The translations under genes were made by a program, and so were the position numbers. Shown here in pieces: positions 35,691 to 43,684 of a DNA stretch of 64,000 bases (within the stretch, counting starts at the first letter, position 1; every line of letters begins with the position of its first letter). The stretch is taken from NCBI RefSeq assembly GCF_037076455.1, contig NZ_AP028679.1, positions 3,611,501 through 3,675,500 on the forward strand, given 5' to 3'. This DNA comes from Desulfoferula mesophila. GTDB lineage: Bacteria > Desulfobacterota > Desulfarculia > Desulfarculales > Desulfarculaceae. The notes below the pieces were generated by a model. The model saw only the letters and a program-made list of their open reading frames with translations, ran no database searches and was not told where the DNA came from.

Positions 35691-36099
35691 GCTTTCCATC
35701 CCCCCCAGGACATGGCAGACCCGCCCCGGGGCCCTCCACTTTTCGAGCGGTTTTTAGAGCTTCATGCCCCAGCGGCAAAAAGGCTTTGAATAACCGCGCC
35801 GCCTGGACGCGTCTTCCCTGTTCAGCAACCATTTGATCTTGCTATTTAACGGCAATATTACCGTATTTTAAGCTGCTATACGATTATTTGCATGCTATGC
35901 ATTTGTATTGCTATTTAGTTTAAACGACTGTTATTTATTTCATTTATATTTTGCTAGACGGACTACGGCCCGTTACGGTTGGTCGGCAACAAGGCAGGGG
36001 TGAGCCCGCGAGCCTCCAGCCGGAAAGGTGGCGCTTGGGGTCAGGAGAAAGCGAATGACCGAGCGCGCTGCTTTTAATTCTTTAAGGAGAAAAAGGCAT
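35691..36099. other. AT-rich island and leader upstream of porin gene 1
   Basis: No gene. Bases from about 35835 to 35960 are strikingly AT-rich in this GC-rich genome (runs such as TTATTTATTTCATTTATATT), then the leader becomes GC-rich until TTTAAGGAGA, the ribosome-binding site of the gene at 36100. It probably holds the promoter and UP-type elements. The 25-nt inverted repeat of porin leaders 2 and 3 is not found here. Confidence 0.6.
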
Positions 36100-37254
36100 A
36101 TGAAAAGGCTAGTAATCATTGCCGTCGCGGTCATGATGGCTATGTCGGTGGCGATTCCCGCCTTGGCGGCGGAAGCACCGACTTACACCTTCGAGATGGC
36201 CGCCCGCATGCTGACCGACATTGGTTGGGATCAGCAGAGTGCCGAGCAGACCCGCAACAAGGAAACCTCCGTCGGCAGCTGGTTTGTCAACATGCCCGGC
36301 CACAGCTACCTGCAAGCCCGCTTCTACAGCGTGGACAAGAACGTGGGTGGCCGTGTCGAGTTGGGCCTCGCCTCTTATAACGGCTCCGCCACCACCAGCC
36401 TGCGTTACGCGTACGGCTACTGGCGCGTGGGCAACTGCCGCATTCTGGCCGGCCAGACCGACAACTGGTTCGGCTCCCTGGCTTACCACATTCAACAGTA
36501 CGTGGGTCTCAACGAGAGCGCCCACCTGTTGATGTTCGGCTGGGGCTTCCTGTGGCCCGGTCGTGTGCCCCAGGTGCAGTTCACCTACAACACCGAGCAG
36601 TGGGGCGTGCAGTTCGCCCTGGAGCAGCCCACCAGCACCTCCGACACCTTCTGGGAGGGCACTGTCATTCCGGCCGCCACCACGGACTTCTACTATCAGG
36701 TGCCCCGCATGAGCTTGACCTTCATGTTCAAGTTCGGCGGCTTCATGACTCACCCCGGCGTCATGTGGAGCCAACACCAGTATGAGCAGGGCGACAACCT
36801 GGGCTTCGGCGAGAACTGGGACACCTGGGCCTTCGTGCTCCCCATCAAGTACACCGCCGGCGCCTTCACCCTGAAGTTCCAGGGCCACTACGGCCAGAAC
36901 TTCTTCGGTGAGATTCCCTTCTACACCAAGGACACCACCGCTCCCACGGTCAACGCCAGCGGCGAGGTCGAGGACACCATCATCTACGGCGGCGTGATCG
37001 CCGGCGAGTACACCATCGGCAAGATCATGATCACCGGTGGTTTCGGCTACGAGAACTTCCAGAACGACCAGTGGTCCGTCAACGGCGACGACACCATCAG
37101 CCGTTGGGGCGCCTTCATCGCGGTGCCCTACCAGTTCACCAAGAACTTTGGTGTGCACCCCGAGTTCAGCTACTATGACTACGACAACAACTCCAATGGC
37201 ACCGACGCCGGCAACGAGTGGTTGCTGGGTGTCCAGTTCCGCTTCGTCTTCTAA
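36100..37254 (+). CDS. Porin-like outer-membrane protein, tandem paralogue 1
   Basis: 384 residues. Signal peptide MKRLVIIAVAVMMAMSVAIP with cleavage after ALAA. The mature part is a Tyr/Trp/Phe-rich beta barrel (YAYGYWRVGNCRILAGQTDN, WGVQFALEQPTSTSDTFW) ending FRFVF, the aromatic C-terminus recognised by the BAM complex. I do not recognise a substrate; the layout is of a general porin of Desulfobacterota type. ATG 36100 follows AAGGAGA. It is the most diverged of three adjacent paralogues (36100, 37649, 39204), with its own leader and terminator. Use of abundant codons suggests high expression. Confidence 0.75.
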   Translation: MKRLVIIAVAVMMAMSVAIPALAAEAPTYTFEMAARMLTDIGWDQQSAEQTRNKETSVGSWFVNMPGHSYLQARFYSVDKNVGGRVELGLASYNGSATTSLRYAYGYWRVGNCRILAGQTDNWFGSLAYHIQQYVGLNESAHLLMFGWGFLWPGRVPQVQFTYNTEQWGVQFALEQPTSTSDTFWEGTVIPAATTDFYYQVPRMSLTFMFKFGGFMTHPGVMWSQHQYEQGDNLGFGENWDTWAFVLPIKYTAGAFTLKFQGHYGQNFFGEIPFYTKDTTAPTVNASGEVEDTIIYGGVIAGEYTIGKIMITGGFGYENFQNDQWSVNGDDTISRWGAFIAVPYQFTKNFGVHPEFSYYDYDNNSNGTDAGNEWLLGVQFRFVF

Positions 37255-37284
37255 GACGATCCTGAACTCTTAAAAAATCACCCC

Positions 37285-37320
37285 AAAGCGGCCGGGGCCT
37301 CGCGCCCCGGCCGCTTTTTT
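37285..37320 (+). terminator. Intrinsic terminator of porin gene 1
   Basis: AAAGCGGCCGGGGC pairs with GCCCCGGCCGCTTT around a short CTC-containing loop, then T6. The same stem ends porin gene 2. Confidence 0.9.
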
Positions 37321-37536
37321 GCCCCACTGCCCGAATCCCTGCCCAACAGCCCGCCTGCCAACGCCCGTCAACCGGCAAGGCTCAATCCGGTTTATTTTAG
37401 CTATGTAAACAAGTTCGCCGTTTATTCACACAAATTTAGTTGCTAATTTATATGATATTAATTTCATTTACTTTTTAATGTGCCACTTATCGCTTGCCTT
37501 TTGAATTTATTACAAGGTAAAAACACATAGAACATC

Positions 37537-37561
37537 GTTCGGTAGCTATACAACACCGGAC
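37537..37561 (+). promoter_or_regulatory. 25-nt inverted repeat over the putative -10 of porin gene 2
   Basis: GTTCGGTA-N9-CACCGGAC contains TATACA (37547-37552), a likely -10 box without a consensus -35. The matching site at 39093-39117 reads GTTCAGTA-N9-TACTGGAC, so the fifth pair changes from G-C to A-T and keeps pairing. Confidence 0.6.
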
Positions 37562-37564
37562 ACG

Positions 37565-37588
37565 AGGCCTTGCCCGGCAGCAGGGCCT
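37565..37588 (+). promoter_or_regulatory. 5' leader stem-loop of porin gene 2
   Basis: A 9-bp stem AGGCCTTGC / GCAGGGCCT with loop CCGGCA, directly after the inverted repeat; probably at the very 5' end of the mRNA, where it could stabilise it. Confidence 0.5.
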
Positions 37589-37648
37589 TGAGGAGCGTCT
37601 TCCAAGGGGGAAGGCGCATGACACCTAGGAGAAAACGGAGAAAACATC

Positions 37649-38806
37649 ATGAAGAAGCTGATTACTATTTTGGTGGCGTTGGCGGCCATGCTGGCCGTCG
37701 CCGTCCCGGCCATGGCTGCGGCTGCGCCGAGCTACACTTTTGAGATGGCCGCTCGTATGCTGACCGACATCGGATGGCAGCAGCAAAGCGCCGAGCAGAC
37801 CCGCAACGGCGAGACCTCCGTGGGCAGTTGGTTCGTCAACGTGCCCGGCCACAGCTACCTGCGGGCCCGCTTTTACAGCGTGGACAAGAACGTGGGTGGC
37901 CGCATCGAGTTGGGCCTGAAGTCCCTCAACGGCTCCGCCACCACCAGCCTGCGTTACGCCTACGGCTACTGGCGCGTGGGCAACTGCCGGATCCTGGCCG
38001 GCCAGACCGACAACTGGTTCGGCTCCTCGGCCTACGCTCCCAAGCAGTACGTGGGTCTCAGCGAGAACTCGCACCTGCTGATGTTCGGTTGGGGCTTCGT
38101 GTGGCCCGGCCGTATCCCCCAGGTGCAGTTCACCTACAACACCGAGCAGTGGGGCATCCAGTTCGCCCTGGAGCAGCCCAGCAGCGCCTCCGACACCTTC
38201 TGGGACGGCACCGTCATTCCGGCCGCCACCCAGGACTTCTACTACCAGGTGCCCCGCATGAGCTTGACCGCTATGTTCAAGTTCGGCGCCTTCATGACCA
38301 GCCCCGGCGTCATGTGGAGCCAGCACCAGTATGAGCAGGGCGACGACCTTGGCTTCGGCGAGAACTGGGACACCTGGGCCATCGTGTTGCCCGCCAAGTA
38401 CACCGCCGGCGCCTTCACCCTGAAGTTCCAGGCGCACTACGGCCAGAACTTCTGGGGTGAGATTCCCTTCTACACCAAGGACACCACCGCTCCCAAGGTC
38501 AACGCCAGCGGCGAGGTCGAGGACACCATCGTCTACGGCGGTCTGCTGGCCGGCGAGTACACCATCGGCAAGATCATGATCACCGGTGGCTTCGGCTACG
38601 AGAACTTCCAGAACGACCAGTGGAGCACTGGCGGCGGCGACGACAGCATCAGCCGCTGGGGCGCCTTCGTGGCCGTGCCCTACCAGTTCACCAAGAACTT
38701 CGGTATCCACCCCGAGTTCAGCTACTACGACTACGACAAGAACTCCGACGGCACCGACGCCGGCAACGAGTGGTTGCTGGGTGTCCAGTTCCGCTTCATC
38801 TTCTAA
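37649..38806 (+). CDS. Porin-like outer-membrane protein, tandem paralogue 2
   Basis: 385 residues, very similar to the product of 39204-40361 over its whole length and somewhat less to 36100-37254. Signal peptide MKKLITILVALAAMLAVAVP, cleavage near AMAA. The barrel segments (RIELGLKSLNGSATTSLRYA, DFYYQVPRMSLTAMFKFGAF) and the C-terminal FRFIF are shared. The ribosome-binding region AGGAGAAAACGGAGAAAAC is the same as in copy 3. Differences among copies cluster in short loop-like stretches (for example SAYAPKQYVG against LAYHIQQYVG in copy 1), as expected for surface loops. Likely function is diffusion of small solutes; substrate unknown. Confidence 0.75.
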   Translation: MKKLITILVALAAMLAVAVPAMAAAAPSYTFEMAARMLTDIGWQQQSAEQTRNGETSVGSWFVNVPGHSYLRARFYSVDKNVGGRIELGLKSLNGSATTSLRYAYGYWRVGNCRILAGQTDNWFGSSAYAPKQYVGLSENSHLLMFGWGFVWPGRIPQVQFTYNTEQWGIQFALEQPSSASDTFWDGTVIPAATQDFYYQVPRMSLTAMFKFGAFMTSPGVMWSQHQYEQGDDLGFGENWDTWAIVLPAKYTAGAFTLKFQAHYGQNFWGEIPFYTKDTTAPKVNASGEVEDTIVYGGLLAGEYTIGKIMITGGFGYENFQNDQWSTGGGDDSISRWGAFVAVPYQFTKNFGIHPEFSYYDYDKNSDGTDAGNEWLLGVQFRFIF

Positions 38807-38834
38807 GACGATCCTGAACGCCTAAATAGCGCCC

Positions 38835-38870
38835 AAAGCGGCCGGGGCCTCGCGCCCCGGCCGCTTTTTT
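38835..38870 (+). terminator. Intrinsic terminator of porin gene 2
   Basis: The same stem and T6 tail as at 37285-37320. Confidence 0.9.
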
Positions 38871-39092
38871 GCCCCCACCGCCTCGCCCGCCACCGGACAA
38901 TCCTCCCAGGCCCCCGCCCATCCGCGGCAGGCGCCCTCATCCTTTTTGTTTAAGCTTATTAATAAAAAATGTTAATTAGTCACATATTATTGGTGCCTAA
39001 TCATTTATATGATTGTTTTTACTGTTAAATAAATTATTAAATTTTCTGCTTGCAATTTGAAATAAATGAGAGATATATAACATAAGACTTTT

Positions 39093-39117
39093 GTTCAGTA
39101 GCTATACAATACTGGAC
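39093..39117 (+). promoter_or_regulatory. 25-nt inverted repeat over the putative -10 of porin gene 3
   Basis: GTTCAGTA-N9-TACTGGAC with TATACA at 39103-39108; counterpart of 37537-37561. Confidence 0.6.
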
Positions 39118-39119
39118 AC

Positions 39120-39145
39120 AAGGCCCCGTTCGGCAGCGGGGCCTT
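39120..39145 (+). promoter_or_regulatory. 5' leader stem-loop of porin gene 3
   Basis: AAGGCCCC and GGGGCCTT arms around a 10-nt loop, in the same position as the stem-loop of porin gene 2 but with a different stem sequence. Confidence 0.5.
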
Positions 39146-39203
39146 GGGAGGCGCCCTCGATGGTGGGGGCGCATACCATCAAGGAGAAAACGGAGAAAAC
39201 ATC

Positions 39204-40361
39204 ATGAAGAAGCTATTGACTATTTTGGTGGCGCTGGCGGCCATGCTGGCCATCGCCGCCCCGGCCATGGCGGCGGAAGCGCCGAGCTACACCTTTGACA
39301 TGGCCGCTCGTATGCTGACCGACATCGGCTGGCAGCAGCAAAGCGCCGAGCAGACCCGCAACGGCGAGACCTCCGTGGGCGGCTGGTTCGTCAACTTGCC
39401 TGGGCACAGCTACCTGCGGGCCCGCTTTTACAGCGTGGACAAGAACGTGGGTGGCCGCATCGAGTTGGGCCTGAAGTCCCTCAACGGCTCCGCCACCACC
39501 AGCCTGCGTTATGCCTACGGCTACTGGCGCGTGGGCAACTGCCGCATCCTGGCCGGCCAGACCGACAACTGGTTCGGCTCCTCGGCCTACGCTCCCAAGC
39601 AGTACGTGGGTCTCAGCGAGAACTCGCACCTGTTGATGTTCGGCTGGGGCTTCGCGTGGGGTGGTCGTATCCCCCAGGCGCAAATCACCTACAGCACCGA
39701 GCAGTGGGGCGTGCAGTTCGCGGTGGAGCAGCCCACCAGCGCTTCCGACTCCTTCTGGGAAGGCACCATCATTCCGGCCGCCACCCAGGACTTCTACTAT
39801 CAGGTGCCCCGCATGAGCTTGACCGGTATGTTCAAGTTCGGCGCCTTCATGACCAACCCCGGCGTCATGTGGAGCCAGCACCAGTATGAGCAGGGTGACA
39901 ACATCGGCTTCGGCGAGAACTGGGACACCTGGGCCATCGTGCTGCCCGTCAAGTTCAGCGCCGGCGCCTTCACCGCCAAGTTCCAGGCTCACTACGGCCA
40001 GAACTTCTTCGGTGAGATTCCCTTCTACACCAAGGACACCACCGCTCCCACGGTCAACGCCAGTGGCGAGGTCGAGGACACCATCATCTACGGTGGCCTG
40101 CTGGCCGGCGAATACACCATCGGCAAGCTCATGATCACCGCGGGTTTCGGCTACGAGAACTTCCAGAACGACCAGTGGAGCACCGGCGGCGGCGATGACA
40201 GCATCGAGCGCTGGGGCGCCTTTGTGGCCGTGCCCTACCAGTTCACCCAGAACTTCGGTATCCACCCCGAGTTCGCCTACTACGACTACGACAAGAACTC
40301 CGACGGCACCGATGCCGGCAACGAGTGGCTGCTAGGCGTTCAGTTCCGCTTCATCTTCTAA
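39204..40361 (+). CDS. Porin-like outer-membrane protein, tandem paralogue 3
   Basis: 385 residues: signal peptide MKKLLTILVALAAMLAIAAP with AMA-A cleavage, then the same barrel as copies 1 and 2, ending FRFIF. Distinctive replacements include IPQAQITYSTEQ for VQFTYNTEQ and LPVKFSAGAFTAKFQ for LPAKYTAGAFTLKFQ. ATG 39204 follows AAGGAGAAAACGGAG; an upstream in-frame ATG at 39144 would place non-signal sequence before the signal peptide and is rejected. It is the last gene of the array and is followed by a different hairpin terminator. The three genes are separate transcription units. Confidence 0.75.
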   Translation: MKKLLTILVALAAMLAIAAPAMAAEAPSYTFDMAARMLTDIGWQQQSAEQTRNGETSVGGWFVNLPGHSYLRARFYSVDKNVGGRIELGLKSLNGSATTSLRYAYGYWRVGNCRILAGQTDNWFGSSAYAPKQYVGLSENSHLLMFGWGFAWGGRIPQAQITYSTEQWGVQFAVEQPTSASDSFWEGTIIPAATQDFYYQVPRMSLTGMFKFGAFMTNPGVMWSQHQYEQGDNIGFGENWDTWAIVLPVKFSAGAFTAKFQAHYGQNFFGEIPFYTKDTTAPTVNASGEVEDTIIYGGLLAGEYTIGKLMITAGFGYENFQNDQWSTGGGDDSIERWGAFVAVPYQFTQNFGIHPEFAYYDYDKNSDGTDAGNEWLLGVQFRFIF

Positions 40362-40392
40362 GCTCGACCAACCAGTCTAGAACTGAACGACC

Positions 40393-40425
40393 GAGGCCGG
40401 GGCCCAGCGCCCCGGCCTCTTTTTC
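40393..40425 (+). terminator. Intrinsic terminator of porin gene 3
   Basis: GAGGCCGGGGC pairs with GCCCCGGCCTC, followed by TTTTTC; it lies 14 bp before the stop of the convergent permease gene and may serve both. Confidence 0.8.
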
Positions 40426-40438
40426 TTGGCGTTGCGGC

Positions 40439-41656
40439 CTAGGCCGGCCAGCGCAGCCAGAGCCAGGCCGCGGCCATCCCCAGGGTGAGCAGAGTGACCG
40501 GCGCCCCCACGCTGGCGTGCTGGCCCCAGGATACCCGCACCCCCAGGCGCGCGGCCTGCTCCACCACGATGATGTTGGCGATGGAGCCCACGATGAACAG
40601 GTTGCCCGCCAGGGTGGAGGACAACGCCAGCACCGCCCCCCCTCCCGGTGCGGTGGCCGAAGGCAACAGCAGCATCACCGCCGGAACGTTGGACACCAGG
40701 TTGGACAGCAGGGCGCACAGGGCGAAAAGCCAGGCCGATTGAGCCAGGTCCACCCCCATGGCGGCCAAGCCCCCGGTAAGGCGCGCCAAAAGGCCCGACT
40801 GGGCCAGACCGTAATTGACCACGAACAGGCCGATGAACAGCACCAGCAGGGGCCAGTCCACCAGGCCCAGGATGCGGCCGGTGTTCATACGGCGCGAACA
40901 GAGCAGAAGGCCCGCCCCGGCCAGGGCCGCCGCCTCGCGGGGCCAGGGGCTGAACAAAAAGGCCCCCACCAGGCTCAGCAGCACCGCCGCGCCCTTGAGG
41001 GTCTGCCAAAGCTCGAAGGGCGGGGTCTCCAACCGGGGGACCGGAGTGGACCCCCGCCAACGGCCCCGAAAGCTCAGGGCCACCACCAGCCACACCGCGG
41101 CCAAGCCGGCCCCGGCCGGGAGCAGGGCGTCGGCCAGGTAGCCGGCAAAGGGCACCCCCAACACCTGGCCGATGAGCATGTTCTGGGGATTACCGATGAG
41201 GGTGGCCGCGGAGCCCACGTTGGCGGCGCAGGCCAGGCCCAGCAGATAGGGCACCGGGTTCAGGCCCCGCCGGGCGCAAAGCTCCACCAGGACGGGGGCC
41301 ATGGCCAAGCAAACGATGTCATTGGCCAAAAGCGATGACAGTACCCCGGCGACGGCCACGATCTGGGCCAAAAGCACGACCGGGGAATGGTGCAGCCGGG
41401 CCAGGCGGCGCACCACCCAGGTGTAGAAACCGCCCAGGCGCAGTTGGGTCGATACGATCATCAGGCCGAACAAGAGGGCCAGGGTGGGTAGATCCACCGC
41501 CAGGCCCACCCGCTCCATGGGCACTTCCCCGGTGGCCACCAGGACGATGGCCCCCAAGAGGGCCACTCCGGTGCGGTCCAAGGCCAGGCCGGGAATCCGC
41601 CCCAGGAACATGCCCAGGTATACCAGGAACACCACCGCCGCAATCAAGCCGCTCAT
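40439..41656 (-). CDS. SLC13/ArsB-NhaD superfamily permease
   Basis: 405 residues with about ten hydrophobic segments. Two repeat halves carry the ion-transporter signatures LSSLLANDIVCLAMAPVLVE (NDxx) and CALLSNLVSNVPAVMLLLPS (SNxxSNVPA), and between them ANVGSAATLIGNPQNMLIG, the hallmark of the ArsB/NhaD/SLC13 group. It may move a carboxylate, sulfate or another anion, or act as an antiporter; the substrate cannot be told from sequence. The ATG at 41656 is the natural start (MSGLIAAVVFLVYLGMFLG). prmA lies upstream on the same strand with a 30-bp gap, so co-transcription is possible. Confidence 0.82.
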   Translation of the reverse strand: MSGLIAAVVFLVYLGMFLGRIPGLALDRTGVALLGAIVLVATGEVPMERVGLAVDLPTLALLFGLMIVSTQLRLGGFYTWVVRRLARLHHSPVVLLAQIVAVAGVLSSLLANDIVCLAMAPVLVELCARRGLNPVPYLLGLACAANVGSAATLIGNPQNMLIGQVLGVPFAGYLADALLPAGAGLAAVWLVVALSFRGRWRGSTPVPRLETPPFELWQTLKGAAVLLSLVGAFLFSPWPREAAALAGAGLLLCSRRMNTGRILGLVDWPLLVLFIGLFVVNYGLAQSGLLARLTGGLAAMGVDLAQSAWLFALCALLSNLVSNVPAVMLLLPSATAPGGGAVLALSSTLAGNLFIVGSIANIIVVEQAARLGVRVSWGQHASVGAPVTLLTLGMAAAWLWLRWPA

Positions 41657-41686
41657 GCCGCCGCGCCCTGGGCTCGCCGCCCGCCC

Positions 41687-42535
41687 TCAAGCTTGTTTAC
41701 AAAGACCCAGGGCCAGCCAACCCCCGGCGCGCCGCCGGGCCTGCGCCACCAGCCCCAACCCCTCAAAAAAGCGGATTATATCCTCATCAGCCTCTTCGCG
41801 AAAGCCGCTGGCCACCAGCCAGGCCCCAGGCATCAGGGCCCGGACCAGAGTGGGGCCGGCCAGTTTGAGGATGGGCCCCGGCAGGTTGGCCGCCACCAGG
41901 GCGCAGGGCCCGGCCAGGGCCCGGTGGTCGGCCAGGGCGAAGCCCACCAGGGGGCCGGCCAGGGGATTGAGGGCCTGGTTGCGGGCCGTGGCCCGGCGGC
42001 TGGCCGGGTCCGGGTCCAGGGCCAGCACCGGCCTCTCGGTCTTGAGGGCCAGGGCCAAAGCCAGCACGCCGGTGCCCGCCCCCACGTCCGCCGCCGGGCC
42101 GGAAGGCAAACGGCCATGCTCCCCGGCCGCCAGACGGGCCAGCAACTCCAGGTTGAGCAGGGTGCTGGGGTGATCGCCCGCCCCGAAGGCGGTTCCAGGA
42201 TCGATAATCAATATTTTTTTCGTTGCCCTGATACCCATCCAGGCCGGCGCCAAGGCCAGGCCCGGACCCAAGGGAATGGGCCGGGAAGAACACCAGGCCT
42301 GGGCCGGATCCGGGGCCTGGATAAGCTGGGTGCGGGGCGGGTCCAGGCGTTGTTCCCTGGCCAGGTCCTCCAGTCGCTGGGCCAAGCCATCTACCTGTGA
42401 CCACAGGGAAATCATCTCCGGTCCCTGCTGCATCAGCTTGAGGGCGCCCGCTTGGCGCAGCCGGCGCCCCAGGGCCCGGCCCTCCTGGGCCGTGGGCAGA
42501 TGAAAACGGGCCTCCAGCCAGGCATCGGGGCTCAT
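41687..42535 (-). CDS. prmA: Ribosomal protein L11 methyltransferase
   Basis: 282 residues. The SAM fold appears as DPGTAFGAGDHPSTLLNLEL (the PrmA signature, usually DPGLAFGTGTHPTT), then ADVGAGTGVLALALAL (motif I), VLALDPDPASRRATARNQAL, and the active-site-like motif VAANLPGPIL, normally N-I-x-A. PrmA trimethylates Lys and the N-terminus of ribosomal protein L11. The N-terminal substrate-recognition domain is shorter and more diverged than in E. coli, so a sister methyltransferase cannot be ruled out. It is divergent from the HesB-like selenoprotein gene. Confidence 0.82.
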   Translation of the reverse strand: MSPDAWLEARFHLPTAQEGRALGRRLRQAGALKLMQQGPEMISLWSQVDGLAQRLEDLAREQRLDPPRTQLIQAPDPAQAWCSSRPIPLGPGLALAPAWMGIRATKKILIIDPGTAFGAGDHPSTLLNLELLARLAAGEHGRLPSGPAADVGAGTGVLALALALKTERPVLALDPDPASRRATARNQALNPLAGPLVGFALADHRALAGPCALVAANLPGPILKLAGPTLVRALMPGAWLVASGFREEADEDIIRFFEGLGLVAQARRRAGGWLALGLCKQA

Positions 42536-42699
42536 GAGACTGCCCCCTGCCGGCCCCCGGCCACCCCCCTCAAGTGAGGAATTTCACACCAAAATAGTAG
42601 AAAAATCAATTTGGCCACTTGCGAAAGGCCTTTTCAATTGCCATATTCTATGACATAGAGATGAACTCTAGAAAGTTCCCAGTACGGAAAGGATACATC

Positions 42700-43038
42700 A
42701 TGGTCGAAGTTACCCCCGCGGCCAGCAAAGCCATCCAGGGCTTTATGAAGGAAAAGGATCTGGACCAGCCCTTGCGGGTTTTCCTGCAAAGCGGCGGCTG
42801 AGGTGGCCCCAGCCTGCGCTTGGTTCTGGATGAACCAAAGGAAAACGACGACAAGTACGAGGTTGACGGTCTGACCTACCTTATCGACAAGGATCTGTCC
42901 TCCAACAGCGGCAAGATCACGGTGGACTTCGTGGACAACGGCTGGCAACAGGGCTTCACGGTAAACGCCGAGAAACCCCTGGTCTCCGAGGGCGACAGTT
43001 GCTCCACCAGCGGCGGCTGCTCCAGCTGCGGTCACTAG
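42700..43038 (+). CDS. HesB/IscA-like selenoprotein (in-frame UGA read as selenocysteine)
   Basis: A-type iron-sulfur carriers hold Fe or an Fe-S cluster with three Cys. Translating through the TGA at 42799-42801 gives 112 residues with the HesB fold: VTPAASKAIQGFMKEKD, LRVFLQSGGUGGPSLRLVLD, a central strand region, and a tail with Cys101, Cys107 and Cys110 (CSTSGGCSSCGH). Sec34 takes the place of the first conserved Cys (IscA C35, motif GGCSG). The frame, similarity and composition continue without a break after TGA, and a hairpin lies just downstream, so this is not a nonsense mutation. HesB-like selenoproteins are a described family. ATG 42700 follows GGAAAGGA. Confidence 0.85.
42809..42829 (+). 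promoter_or_regulatory. Candidate bacterial SECIS hairpin
   Basis: Stem CCAG/CTGG plus CC/GG (bulged TT) with a 7-nt loop TGCGCTT, starting 8 nt after the UGA, the region where bacterial SECIS elements lie. Fold inferred by eye. Confidence 0.5.
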
Positions 43039-43093
43039 ATATAAGACCTGCATAATCCGGAGGCGGGCCTCATTGCCCGTCTCCGGGATATTT

Positions 43094-43555
43094 TCAGGGA
43101 TGCAAGGCGGCCAACTGGCTCCGCAAATCCCCCGCGGAGTTGCCTGCTTTTTCCAAGGCCCCGTCGATGGCCGCCAGGCAGGACTTGATCACCGGGTTTA
43201 GGGGACGGCTGCGCCCCAGGGCCGCCCGCAGGGTGGCCAGGTCCGCCTTGAGGTCTCTGGCGGCGGTGGGGCCCAGATCCAGGCTCCAGCCGGCGATGCG
43301 ATTCAAAAGCGCCTCCAGGTCCGGGGCCTTTTCGGCCTCTGCCGCGCCCTGCAATTCCTCGCCGCCCTTGGCGGTCAGGCGTATGGCCCCGCTGAGGCTG
43401 GCCATCTCCAGATAGCCCTGGTCCATCAGCTCCAGGCTCAGGCTTTCCGTGGCCCCCCGGTCCAGGCCCACCGTCTCGCCGGCGCTCCACATGTTGGCCT
43501 TGTCCCCGGCGGCGGCTACGGCCCTGAGGAACTCCAAGTTTTTTACCTCATCCAT
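43094..43555 (-). CDS. Hypothetical protein with an N-terminal winged-helix-like region
   Basis: 153 residues, family not recognised. The first 70 residues (MDEVKNLEFLRAVAAAGDKA, then VGLDRGATESLSLELMDQGY, LEMASLSGAIRLTAKGGEEL) follow the pattern of a winged-helix domain including a beta wing ending in LTAKG. The rest is helical with many Ala and Leu residues. No signal peptide. It is convergent with the selenoprotein gene and divergent from the radical SAM gene; a DNA-binding role is possible but unproven. The ATG at 43555 follows GGGAGAAACC. Confidence 0.6.
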   Translation of the reverse strand: MDEVKNLEFLRAVAAAGDKANMWSAGETVGLDRGATESLSLELMDQGYLEMASLSGAIRLTAKGGEELQGAAEAEKAPDLEALLNRIAGWSLDLGPTAARDLKADLATLRAALGRSRPLNPVIKSCLAAIDGALEKAGNSAGDLRSQLAALHP

Positions 43556-43684
43556 GGTTTCTCCCGCTGGTTGTGGCTCCCACGGCGCATCCCCGCCCCT
43601 TGGCCCATGCCGGGCCTATAACGGGGGCCTGTGCTATATTTACACTACTTAGGCCGACTTACCAAAGCAAAGGATTATCCGCCC

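Larger units (their letters stand above)
37321..37648. other. AT-rich island and leader upstream of porin gene 2
   Basis: No gene. About 37385-37530 is AT-rich; then come a 25-nt inverted repeat (37537-37561), a stem-loop (37565-37588) and the ribosome-binding region AGGAGAAAACGGAG just before ATG 37649. Confidence 0.65.
38871..39203. other. AT-rich island and leader upstream of porin gene 3
   Basis: No gene. About 38940-39090 is AT-rich (TTAAGCTTATTAATAAAAAA-like tracts), followed by the 25-nt inverted repeat, a stem-loop at 39120-39145 and the shared ribosome-binding region. Confidence 0.65.

Noticed and set aside
36100-40361. A CRISPR array or short tandem repeat array
   Set aside because: The repetition is due to three full-length paralogous genes; no short direct repeats with unique spacers were seen anywhere in the window.
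42619-42801. hesB read as a short protein or a pseudogene with a stop
   Set aside because: The same frame continues in family-conserved sequence after the UGA, the UGA sits at the position of a conserved Cys and a hairpin follows, so selenocysteine is the better explanation.
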